Positions 14,741-20,889 of a stretch of DNA of 20,889 bases are shown here, in pieces. This DNA is from an uncultured Bacteroidia bacterium. GTDB taxonomy: Bacteria > Bacteroidota > Bacteroidia > Bacteroidales > UBA932. The stretch is taken from contig CADBMK010000202.1 of assembly GCA_902795785.1 (NCBI GenBank), positions 1 through 20,889 of the forward strand. The letters are read 5' to 3'. The notes below the pieces were generated by a model. It was not told the DNA's origin. It did no database searches and saw only the letters and a list, made by a program, of their open reading frames with translations. The translations under genes and the position numbers were made by a program. How positions within the stretch are numbered: the stretch's first letter is position 1; every line of letters begins with the position of its first letter.

Positions 14741-15087
14741 TAGTCTACTGTGTTAACTTTGAAGCCTGCAGCTCTGAGCTCGTCTTCGAGGTTTCCAAGG
14801 TTTTCTCCGCTGACGTAAACGTTGCTTATATCCATCAGTTCAAGAACTTCAACCAGGCTTTGTCCGGCCGGGTTCACTCCGTCCGTGAACGTGAGTTCTT
14901 CTTTGGCGTGAGGCATCAGGTCCTTGTCCAGTTTCAGGCTTCCCTTGCACAGGAAAAGGATCGGGAAGGTGTTGTGGATTCCGATCTCATCGTTTGAATC
15001 GGTATCTGCAGTCACCTTGTTTATGAACTGAAGTGTCTTGCCAGTGTCTGTGATCTTGTCCACAAGAACGAGTGCGGCGTCTTTCAT
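14740..15087 (-). CDS. Unknown 115-residue protein with a PRPP-loop-like motif
   Basis: I do not recognise this protein. It is acidic and soluble, with no signal or membrane segment. Near the N-terminus, LVDKITDTGKTL (residues 8-19) resembles the PRPP-binding loop of phosphoribosyltransferases (compare VEDIIDTGKT in HPRT), although the second acidic residue is a lysine here. The usual upstream half of a PRTase is missing, because pncB ends only 2 bp before the ATG at 15087. The C-terminal part, around LELMDISNVYVSGENL and LRAAGFKVNTVD, reads like an alternating beta-alpha fold. It lies between pncB and the AmgK-RapZ fusion, overlapping the latter by one base (TAATG), and is clearly a translated member of the operon. 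Function unassigned; a regulatory partner of a neighbour is conceivable. Confidence 0.7.
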   Translation of the reverse strand: MKDAALVLVDKITDTGKTLQFINKVTADTDSNDEIGIHNTFPILFLCKGSLKLDKDLMPHAKEELTFTDGVNPAGQSLVEVLELMDISNVYVSGENLGNLEDELRAAGFKVNTVD

Positions 15088-15089
15088 AA

Positions 15090-16580
15090 CTAGTCTATCT
15101 TGAACTTTTCAATTTCTTTGTTCAGCTTGTCAATCATCTTGAGTTTCAGGTCACGAAGATTGTCTGAGATGTCAACCTTGAAGTAATGAGGGTTGATGAG
15201 TCGTCTCTCGGAAGGGCTGAAATGATGGAGGGTATCTTCGTAGAAGGCCTTCTTCTCCATAAGGGAGTGTACAGGTGCAACCCTCTTTCCGTCCTTTATG
15301 ACTTCGTTCTGAAGAGGTCTGGCAGTGTAGCCGCCTTTCTCAAAACTCTTGAACTTGTATCTGTCGATTTCGTCGTAGATGGTGAAGTTCCTGCCCGATG
15401 AAATCTTCCTGTCGGTGGCGTCGCCCCTGAGACAGGTGACGTCGGCCTCGTAGCATTCTCCGTTGTCAGCGTCGTTGACCGAGATTCTCCAGGTAATCTG
15501 GAATCCCGGGTTGATGAGTTTGATGAGGTCCTCGGAACGTTTGAGCACAGGGTCTCCGTCTATCTGTACAAGTTTATAGACGTTGCCGAAGCAAGGGGCC
15601 GCCTTGCTGGTGGCAATTGCGTCGCCCACTCCGTAAGAGTCAATCTTTGCACCCTGGCGCTCAAGGTCCGAGATGAGGTACTCGTCAAGGGCGTTGGTTG
15701 CGAAGATCTTGCAGTTCTTCATTCCGTGCTCGTCGAGTATCTTCCTTACCTTGATGCTGAGGTAGGCAAGGTCTCCGCTGTCCAGGCGGATACCGTAGCC
15801 GTATTTGTAATTGTCGTCGATGCCGCATTCCCTGAAAGAGCGGATGGCGTTGAGCACACCGCAGTGGAGGGTGTCGTAGGTATCGATCAGAAGGATGAGG
15901 TTCTCACCCATATGGGTCTTGATGTAGTCCACGAAGGCGTGGTGCTCACCCTCGACGTTGCTGCCGTAGGATGTCACGAAACTGTGGGCCATGGTTCCGG
16001 TTGAAGGAACTCCGTTCAGGACTCCGGTAAGGATGTTGGATGAACTTGCACATCCGGCGATGATTGCGGCCTTTGCTCCGTAGGTGGCAGCCCAAGGACC
16101 GTGAGCCCTGCGGGAACCGAATTCGCTGACAGGATGGTCTGTGGCGCGGCATACCCTTGACGCCTTGGTGGCAACCGCCATCTGGTGATTCATGATGCAG
16201 AGCATCGGGGTTTCAAGCACCTGGGCTTCGATGATAGGGGCCACTACGGTGATGATCGGTTCGTTAGGGAACACGATCTCTCCTTCACGCATTGCATATA
16301 CGCTGCCGGTGAATTTCATCGTCGCGAGATACTTGCGGAACTCCGCGTAGGCTTCTCCCGGGAGGAACTTCTCATAGAATTCCTCCGGCTCGGAGCCGAG
16401 GGCCTCGATCATTTCGATTACCTCGTCGGTTCCGCTGACTACAGCCCAGTTGTTGTTTTCCGGTGCAACCCTGTAAAACAGGTTGAAAACTGCGATTCTG
16501 TCCTTACGGCCGGTCTCGTAGAACGACTTTCCCATTGTGTACTGGTACTTGTCTGAGCAATATGCGTTGTTTAGTTTCAT
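15090..16580 (-). CDS. pncB: Nicotinate phosphoribosyltransferase
   Basis: PncB makes nicotinate mononucleotide from nicotinate, PRPP and ATP, the entry step of NAD salvage from nicotinic acid. The 496-residue protein is of the long type. Visible family motifs are EFGSRRAHG (153-161), STGTMAHSF (about 193-201) with the histidine expected to be phosphorylated in the catalytic cycle, and RLDSGDL (265-271) of the phosphate-binding region. An ATG at 16604 would overlap purB and add eight residues. The ATG at 16580, two bases after the purB stop, starts directly with KLNNAYCSDKYQYTM as in homologues. It is the second gene of the minus operon and is followed 2 bp later by the unknown small protein. 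Confidence 0.95.
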   Translation of the reverse strand: MKLNNAYCSDKYQYTMGKSFYETGRKDRIAVFNLFYRVAPENNNWAVVSGTDEVIEMIEALGSEPEEFYEKFLPGEAYAEFRKYLATMKFTGSVYAMREGEIVFPNEPIITVVAPIIEAQVLETPMLCIMNHQMAVATKASRVCRATDHPVSEFGSRRAHGPWAATYGAKAAIIAGCASSSNILTGVLNGVPSTGTMAHSFVTSYGSNVEGEHHAFVDYIKTHMGENLILLIDTYDTLHCGVLNAIRSFRECGIDDNYKYGYGIRLDSGDLAYLSIKVRKILDEHGMKNCKIFATNALDEYLISDLERQGAKIDSYGVGDAIATSKAAPCFGNVYKLVQIDGDPVLKRSEDLIKLINPGFQITWRISVNDADNGECYEADVTCLRGDATDRKISSGRNFTIYDEIDRYKFKSFEKGGYTARPLQNEVIKDGKRVAPVHSLMEKKAFYEDTLHHFSPSERRLINPHYFKVDISDNLRDLKLKMIDKLNKEIEKFKID

Positions 16581-16582
16581 TT

Positions 16583-17944
16583 CTAGAATCCTGTATATGA
16601 CCAAGGTGTTATTGCGCGCATCTCCTGCTTGACGCTTTCAGGAACGTCAAGTGAGTCGATGAACGTGGCAATGGTTTCGGCGCTGATGGCAGATCCTGTC
16701 CTGGTAAGAGCCTTCAGTGTCTCGTAAGGGTTCGGATAATTCTCCCTTCTGAGAATTGTCTGGAGAGGTTCGGCAACCACTGCCCAGTTCTTCTCGAGGT
16801 CTGCGTGGATGGCAGTCTCGTTGAGGATGAGTTTGCCGAGCCCCTTCTTGAGGGATGCAAGGGAGATGAGCCCGTGAGCGAGAGGAACTCCCACGTTACG
16901 CTGTACGGTGGAGTCGGTGAGGTCTCTCTGGAGACGGGAAATAGGAAGCTTCATTGAAAGGAAGGTAAGAATTGCGTTTGCCATTCCGAAGTTGCCTTCC
17001 GCGTTCTCGAAGTCTATAGGATTTACCTTGTGAGGCATTGCTGATGATCCGACTTCCCCCTTTACGACCTTCTGCTTGAAGTACTCCATAGAGATGTATG
17101 TCCAGATGTCGCGGCTGAGGTCGATGAGGATGGTGTTGATCCTGCGGAGACAGTCGAAGATGGATGCAAGGTTGTCGTAGTGCTCGATCTGTGTTGTCGG
17201 GAAACTCCTGCTGAGACCGAGGCTCTCGACGAACTTGTTGCCGAATGCAATCCAGTCATACTGAGGGAAGGCAACCTTGTGGGCGTTCATGTTTCCTGTT
17301 GCGCCGCCGAACTTGGCAGGGTAGGTGAGGAGGTCGAACTGACGGATCTGCTCCTGAAGACGCACTACGTAAACCTTGAATTCCTTGCCTACGCGGGTAG
17401 GGGATGCAGGCTGACCGTGAGTCTTTGCAAGCATAGGGATGTCCTTCCACTCTTCGGCCATTCCGTCAAGGATGCCGACGATTTCACGAAGCGCAGGCAT
17501 ATATACATTTGCGAGTGCTTCCTTGAGCATAAGCGGCTGGGCTGTGTTGTTGATATCCTGGGAGGTGAGTCCGAAGTGGACGAACTCCTGCCATTTGGTG
17601 ATTCCGAGCTGCTTGAAGTGATTCTTTATGAAGTACTCCACGGCCTTTACGTCGTGGTTTGTGATCTTTTCGATGTCTTTTACTTCCTGAGCGGTCTCCG
17701 GCGTAAGGTCCTCATAGATGGCGCGGAGTTTCGGGAACAGCGACTTGTCGAAATCGGCGAGCTGAGGGAGAGGAATCTCACAGAGCGCGATGAAGTATTC
17801 GATTTCAACCCTTACGCGATATTTGATAAGGGCGTACTCGCTGAAATAAGGCTTGAGTGAAGCGGTTTTTCCTGCGTAGCGGCCATCAACCGGCGATACG
17901 GCGAGGAGTGCCTGAGAAGGCTGGATTTCTTCCAAAGTAGACAT
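16583..17944 (-). CDS. purB: Adenylosuccinate lyase
   Basis: PurB acts twice in purine metabolism, releasing fumarate from SAICAR and from adenylosuccinate. The 453-residue protein has the usual length for the E. coli-like branch. Seen in sequence: the N-terminal SPVDGRYAGK (17-26), FGLTSQDIN (124-132), KTHGQPASPT (174-183) with the catalytic His176, and the fumarase/aspartase superfamily signature GSSAMPHKVNP (299-309) holding the mobile-loop serine. The ATG at 17944 lies about 18 nt after a well-formed promoter that overlaps the folP stop codon. It leads a six-gene minus-strand operon, with pncB starting 2 bp after its TAG. Confidence 0.96.
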   Translation of the reverse strand: MSTLEEIQPSQALLAVSPVDGRYAGKTASLKPYFSEYALIKYRVRVEIEYFIALCEIPLPQLADFDKSLFPKLRAIYEDLTPETAQEVKDIEKITNHDVKAVEYFIKNHFKQLGITKWQEFVHFGLTSQDINNTAQPLMLKEALANVYMPALREIVGILDGMAEEWKDIPMLAKTHGQPASPTRVGKEFKVYVVRLQEQIRQFDLLTYPAKFGGATGNMNAHKVAFPQYDWIAFGNKFVESLGLSRSFPTTQIEHYDNLASIFDCLRRINTILIDLSRDIWTYISMEYFKQKVVKGEVGSSAMPHKVNPIDFENAEGNFGMANAILTFLSMKLPISRLQRDLTDSTVQRNVGVPLAHGLISLASLKKGLGKLILNETAIHADLEKNWAVVAEPLQTILRRENYPNPYETLKALTRTGSAISAETIATFIDSLDVPESVKQEMRAITPWSYTGF

Positions 17945-17968
17945 TTAACTATAAAATTTTTAACAGCG

Positions 17969-18000
17969 CAAATTTACGAAATCCGTCTGTAAACTTCAAC
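17969..18000 (-). promoter_or_regulatory. Predicted promoter of the purB-pncB-amgK-murU-helicase operon
   Basis: On the minus strand GTTG (18000-17997) is followed after 20 bp by a perfect TAAATTTG (17976-17969), the Bacteroidota -33/-7 pair. The first bases of the -7 box are the TAA stop codon of folP, so the promoter sits within the end of that gene. Predicted start is near 17962, leaving an A/T-rich leader of about 18 nt before the purB ATG. This is the best promoter in the window. Confidence 0.6.
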
Positions 18001-18795
18001 AGTACGGGCGGCTTCTGCAACATCGTGAACCCTAAGGATGTCAGTGCCTTTCTGAAGGGCGGCAAGATGCAGGGCCTGGGTTGCGGGGAGGGCTTCCTCC
18101 GGAGTGATTCCAAAGAGTCTGTAGATCATGCTCTTCCTGGATATTCCAACGAGAATCGGCTTCCCGAAACTCTTGAAACGGTCGATTGCCCTGAAGAGTT
18201 CGTAGTTCTGGTCCACCGTCTTTGCAAATCCGAATCCCGGGTCCAGGATCCAGTCCCTGATGCCGGCCTTGTCCGCCTTCTCGGCGAAGGCCTTGAAATA
18301 GTCTTCTACCGCCTTGACGATGCCTTCCGGATAATCCGTCATCTTCTGCATCGTCATGCTGTCACCCCTCATGTGCATCGCAACGTATGGAAGGGCGAGG
18401 CGTCCGGTTACCGTAAGCATATCCCTGTCGGCTTCACCCGCCGAGATGTCGTTGACGAGGAAGGGACCGATGGCGTCGAAGGTTTTCTCCACAACTGAAG
18501 ACCAGTATGTGTCCACTGAAATCTGTACGCCCGGGAATTCTTTCCTGATTTCGGGCAGGGCAGAGGAGAGTCTCCTCCATTCTTCTTCCGCTCCCACCGG
18601 AGGCGTCCCCGGGCCCGTGGAGCAGGCGCCTATGTCCAGAATGGACGCACCGTCCGAAATGTGTTTCCTGCAATGCTCGAGGACCTTGTCAAGGTCCACT
18701 GTTCCGTCGGTTTTAAGGCATCGGCTGGCCTTTACGTAGGAATTGTCAGTAAGGTTGACGATTCCCATTATCGATATTTTCCTTTGGCTTTCCAT
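17974..18795 (-). CDS. folP: Dihydropteroate synthase, divergent loop 1 and loop 2
   Basis: FolP condenses p-aminobenzoate with dihydropterin pyrophosphate in folate synthesis and is the sulfonamide target. The 273-residue TIM-barrel protein keeps most substrate residues: MGIVNLT (10-16) with Asn14, SVDT (93-96), NDIS (115-118), DPGFGF (185-190), SRKS (219-222) and RVHD (255-258). Two loops are unusual. Loop 1, normally TPDSFSDGG, reads TDNSYVKASR (16-25). Loop 2, normally STRPG, reads STGPG (59-63), replacing the arginine that contacts pyrophosphate. Length and the remaining motifs argue against a pseudogene. ATG 18795 directly follows the predicted transcription start; ATG 18768 (residue 10) is a less likely alternative because it removes the first strand. 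purB starts 29 bp after its stop. Confidence 0.88.
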   Translation of the reverse strand: MESQRKISIMGIVNLTDNSYVKASRCLKTDGTVDLDKVLEHCRKHISDGASILDIGACSTGPGTPPVGAEEEWRRLSSALPEIRKEFPGVQISVDTYWSSVVEKTFDAIGPFLVNDISAGEADRDMLTVTGRLALPYVAMHMRGDSMTMQKMTDYPEGIVKAVEDYFKAFAEKADKAGIRDWILDPGFGFAKTVDQNYELFRAIDRFKSFGKPILVGISRKSMIYRLFGITPEEALPATQALHLAALQKGTDILRVHDVAEAARTVEVYRRIS

Positions 18796-18802
18796 AATTA
18801 CA

Positions 18803-18810
18803 CAAAAGTA
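18803..18810 (-). promoter_or_regulatory. Predicted -7 element of folP
   Basis: The minus strand reads TACTTTTG, a perfect TAnnTTTG. Counting seven bases onward gives a start at 18796, immediately before the folP ATG at 18795, so the transcript would be leaderless. No convincing TTG -33 element lies at the expected distance. Confidence 0.45.
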
Positions 18811-18823
18811 GAGAAAAAAAGGA

Positions 18824-18831
18824 TATCTTTG
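18824..18831 (+). promoter_or_regulatory. Predicted -7 element of tmk
   Basis: TATCTTTG is a perfect TAnnTTTG, only 13 bp from the oppositely directed folP -7 box. The predicted start is near 18838, giving a leader of about 12 nt before the tmk ATG at 18850. A -33 TTG is not evident; the upstream stretch is A-rich. Confidence 0.5.
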
Positions 18832-18849
18832 TGGAAATACCCAATCAGA

Positions 18850-19527
18850 ATGCTAGTAGTACTTGAAGGCCTGGACGGAGCCGGAAAATCCACCCAGGTA
18901 AAAAAGTTGAAGGCCTATCTCGAAGAAAAGACAGGAAACCTCACATATATCCATTTCCCAAGATATGAAGCTCCCGTTTACGGAGATCTTATAAGCCGTT
19001 TTCTCAGAGGCGATTTCGGATCCAATGAAACTGTTCATCCCCAGCTTGTAGCCCTCCTTTTTGCCGAGGACAGAAGAGCTGCCGGTCCCCAGATGCGTTC
19101 CATCCTTGAAAAGGGAGGCAACATCCTTCTTGACCGCTACGTCTATTCCAACATAGCCTATCAGTGCGCCAAACTTAGCGATGAAGGTGAAGCCCAGGCC
19201 CTCAGGGACTGGATTTTCAATGTGGAATACGGGGATTTCCAGGTTCCGAAGCCGGACCTTAACATCTTCCTCGACGTCCCTATCAGCTTCGTTGAGAAGA
19301 AACTCGCCGAGCATCGCTTGGGCTCTGACCGTGATTACCTTGTCGGTGGACAGGATATTCACGAGGCCAGCATCGAGTTCCAGAAGAAGGTCCGTTCCAT
19401 CTATAAGAAACAGGCTGAAATGGACCCTAAATTCATCAGGGTGGACTGCTCGGATGAATTCGGGGAGATGCTTCCGCCTGATGAGATTTTTGCAAAAGTT
19501 AAGAAAGTGGTGGATTCGGCATTATGA
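18850..19527 (+). CDS. tmk: Thymidylate kinase
   Basis: Tmk phosphorylates dTMP to dTDP, the last specific step of dTTP supply. The 225-residue protein shows the P-loop GLDGAGKST (7-15), a dTMP-binding arginine region HFPRYE (35-40), the DRYVYSNIAYQ motif (95-105), and a basic lid around HRLGSDRDYL. Reading from the in-frame ATG at 18661 would add 63 residues antisense to folP and pass through the predicted promoter, so ATG 18850 (MLVVLEGLDG) is the start. No Shine-Dalgarno is visible. The last four bases (ATGA, 19524-19527) overlap the start of the next gene. Confidence 0.95.
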   Translation: MLVVLEGLDGAGKSTQVKKLKAYLEEKTGNLTYIHFPRYEAPVYGDLISRFLRGDFGSNETVHPQLVALLFAEDRRAAGPQMRSILEKGGNILLDRYVYSNIAYQCAKLSDEGEAQALRDWIFNVEYGDFQVPKPDLNIFLDVPISFVEKKLAEHRLGSDRDYLVGGQDIHEASIEFQKKVRSIYKKQAEMDPKFIRVDCSDEFGEMLPPDEIFAKVKKVVDSAL

Positions 19528-20612
19528 AGGAACTAGCGTCCTGGCTGCGCCGTCTCTGTGCGGTAATTCTGGGGATCGTCTTCTTTACGGCTGGCGTCCT
19601 TAAGCTGGTCGACCCTGTCGGGGCCGGCCTGGTAGTCAGGGATTATCTGGGCTTTTTCCATCTTGGCTTCCTCTCATTCGGAGCAAAGGCCTTCGGATTC
19701 ATCTTCGCCTATGCGGAATGTATCTGCGGAGCTGCGCTTCTGACCGGAGTGTTCAGGAGGTTTTTCTCCATTGCGGTTTCAGCCCTCGTGTGTTTCTTCA
19801 CCTTTCTCACCCTCATCCTGGCCATATTCAATCCTCCTATGGATTGCGGCTGTTTCGGAGAGGCCGTCCACCTGAGCAATCTCCAGACGTTCTTAAAGAA
19901 TCTGGTCCTTCTGGGACTCTGCCTTGCGGCCTTCCTTCCGTACAGGGATACAGGTATAGGCAGGATCCGCAAGATGATGGCCTTCGGCGTTGTCAGCGTC
20001 CTTACTCTCTGGTTCGGAATCTGGTCACTGAGGAATGTCCCGCTTGTAGAATTTACGGACTTTGCCATAGGAAAGGAGATTGTGAGCGAGGGAAATGTTT
20101 CTGATTTCAAAGCCACCTTTGTCTATACGAAGGACGGTGAGGAAAAGACGTTCACGGTTGACAATCTTCCTGATACTACCTGGACATTCGTATGCTCCAG
20201 GGTGGAGTCGGACATGCCGTCGCGCTCTGCCTTCGACCTTGGAATGCCGGAACTTTCAACGGGCAGGTACATGCTTGTTGACATATATGATCCGCTTGCC
20301 CTTAGGGGAGACTATTTTGAGAGGCTTGCCGCGTTCAAGAAGGCATCGGAAGATGCCGGATTCACCGTACTTGTGCTCAGTGACCTTGACCACAAGATGA
20401 TGATCACCCTTTCACGAAGCAACGGAGGCGTTGTCCGCGTGGAAGACGGTATAATTACCGGAAAATATGTGGCGTCAAAACTGCCTGGAGCAGAGGAGAT
20501 TTCCCGGATGACCAGCGAGTCTGCCACCGGGGAGATGATGGAAGCCAGCAGACGTGGCAGGATAAGGCTCCAGCTTTGTGCTGCAACCGCCCTTCTTCTA
20601 ATGATAATCTAG
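19524..20612 (+). CDS. BT_3928-like DoxX/MauE-type membrane protein with a C-terminal thioredoxin-like domain
   Basis: The 362-residue protein has an N-terminal four-helix membrane domain of the DoxX/MauE type (about residues 10-140). The motif DCGCFG (107-112) after the third helix brings two cysteines (108, 110) to the membrane edge. A further helix follows (about 152-169), then a soluble periplasmic region (about 175-340) ending in strand-turn VEDGIITGKY, like the last strands of a thioredoxin fold, and a final hydrophobic tail. The soluble domain has no CXXC pair that I can see. The architecture matches what is named BT_3928 family in Bacteroidota, of unknown function; a redox or quinone-linked role is inferred from MauE/DoxX relatives. 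It is coupled to tmk by ATGA, and its TAG directly abuts the stop of the opposing gene. Confidence 0.72.
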   Translation: MKELASWLRRLCAVILGIVFFTAGVLKLVDPVGAGLVVRDYLGFFHLGFLSFGAKAFGFIFAYAECICGAALLTGVFRRFFSIAVSALVCFFTFLTLILAIFNPPMDCGCFGEAVHLSNLQTFLKNLVLLGLCLAAFLPYRDTGIGRIRKMMAFGVVSVLTLWFGIWSLRNVPLVEFTDFAIGKEIVSEGNVSDFKATFVYTKDGEEKTFTVDNLPDTTWTFVCSRVESDMPSRSAFDLGMPELSTGRYMLVDIYDPLALRGDYFERLAAFKKASEDAGFTVLVLSDLDHKMMITLSRSNGGVVRVEDGIITGKYVASKLPGAEEISRMTSESATGEMMEASRRGRIRLQLCAATALLLMII

Positions 20613-20889
20613 TTATTCTTCAATAAGATACACGTCGTCCCCCGGTTGGGCGAACTGGAATTTTTCACGCGCGAAAAGCTCCAGGGAATCAGGGTTTTCC
20701 CTTAGGCTTTTGATTTCTTTGTCCATCTTTTCAATTTCCTTGGAAAGCTTTTCTATCCTTCTGTTCAGCAGGCTTATTTCGATGCCTGCCCTTGCCCAGC
20801 GGATCATATTGTCCCTGGTGAAAAAGCAGAGAACGGAAAGGGTCAGAATGAAAGAGATAATGGCAAATTTAAAGAAAGAATTCTGCTCA
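20613..20889 (-). CDS. FtsB/DivIC-type septum formation initiator, 5' end beyond the window
   Basis: The reading frame is open from the right edge to the TAA at 20615-20613, giving 91 visible codons. An internal ATG at 20807 is not the real start, because the codons above it encode the expected membrane helix (FAIISFILTLSVLCFF, about visible residues 8-23). Then comes a coiled coil with heptad leucines and isoleucines (ISLLNRRIEKLSKEIEKMDKEI) and the conserved end LELFAREKFQFAQPGDDVYLI, which aligns in pattern with the E. coli FtsB tail (ARNELSMTRPGETFY). Such bitopic proteins form the FtsB-FtsL-FtsQ divisome complex at the inner membrane. Probably fewer than 20 residues are missing. No gap separates it from the convergent upstream gene. 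Confidence 0.85.
   Translation of the reverse strand, partial: EQNSFFKFAIISFILTLSVLCFFTRDNMIRWARAGIEISLLNRRIEKLSKEIEKMDKEIKSLRENPDSLELFAREKFQFAQPGDDVYLIEE

Noticed and set aside
14740..15087. Similarity of the 115-residue protein to the isochorismatase/nicotinamidase fold, tempting because it follows pncB
   Set aside because: The strand pattern is vaguely alike, but the catalytic Asp-Lys-Cys triad cannot be placed and the protein is too short for that family. The PRPP-loop comparison is closer, though still unproven.
20613..20807. Calling the septum protein as a complete 64-residue gene starting at the ATG at 20807
   Set aside because: The frame stays open to the window edge and the upstream codons encode the membrane helix the family requires, so the real start lies outside the window.
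1..20889. CRISPR arrays, insertion sequences, prophage, integron or defence genes, tRNA/rRNA genes, riboswitches
   Set aside because: I saw no repeat arrays, transposase or phage-like proteins, or structured RNA signatures, and almost all bases are covered by housekeeping or envelope genes.

Overview
The window looks like a chromosomal core region of a Bacteroidota organism, most likely order Bacteroidales. Three things point there: intergenic promoters of the TTG-N19/20-TAnnTTTG type used by the Bacteroidota primary sigma factor, the absence of clear Shine-Dalgarno sequences, and lineage-typical proteins (a Porin_10-like putative porin, a BT_3928-like DoxX/thioredoxin-fold protein, the NUDIX-pyrE-SRPBCC neighbourhood). 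Family or genus cannot be read from the sequence. I see no mobile element, phage gene, CRISPR array, tRNA or rRNA. Twenty protein genes fill almost the whole window, and the longest non-coding gap is 84 bp.

Layout. (1) 1-1202, minus strand: the 5' part of queA (tRNA queuosine synthesis, running off the left edge) and a NUDIX hydrolase. (2) 1287-8254, plus strand: a tightly packed run of pyrE, an SRPBCC protein, an RsmF-like rRNA methyltransferase, a secreted TPR protein, a putative outer-membrane porin and an MltF-like lytic transglycosylase. Successive genes are 0-3 bp apart or overlap. (3) 8251-9222, minus: a BASS-family transporter. (4) 9287-10444, plus: a LolC/E-type ABC permease. (5) 17944-10441, minus: a six-gene run of purB, pncB, a 115-residue unknown, an AmgK-like sugar kinase fused to a RapZ C-terminal domain, a MurU-like nucleotidyltransferase and a UvrD/PcrA-type helicase. 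folP lies just upstream. (6) 18850-20612, plus: tmk and a BT_3928-like membrane protein. (7) 20613-20889, minus: a FtsB/DivIC-type septum protein whose 5' end is off the right edge.

How the genes fit together. Much of the window is nucleotide and cofactor supply (pyrE, purB, folP, tmk, pncB) and envelope maintenance (porin, Lol-type permease, lytic transglycosylase, peptidoglycan sugar recycling, septum protein). The most notable unit is the AmgK-RapZ(C) fusion translationally coupled to MurU. It predicts MurNAc recycling straight to UDP-MurNAc, with an amino-sugar-sensing or RNA-binding domain attached to the kinase. It sits in one operon with NAD salvage, purine synthesis and a small unknown protein that carries a PRPP-loop-like motif.

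Other points worth a second look: a dihydropteroate synthase without the usual loop-2 arginine, an MltF-like enzyme whose solute-binding domain seems to lack a whole lobe, interlocked divergent promoters between the NUDIX gene and pyrE, near-leaderless starts, and three convergent gene pairs whose stop codons touch or overlap.
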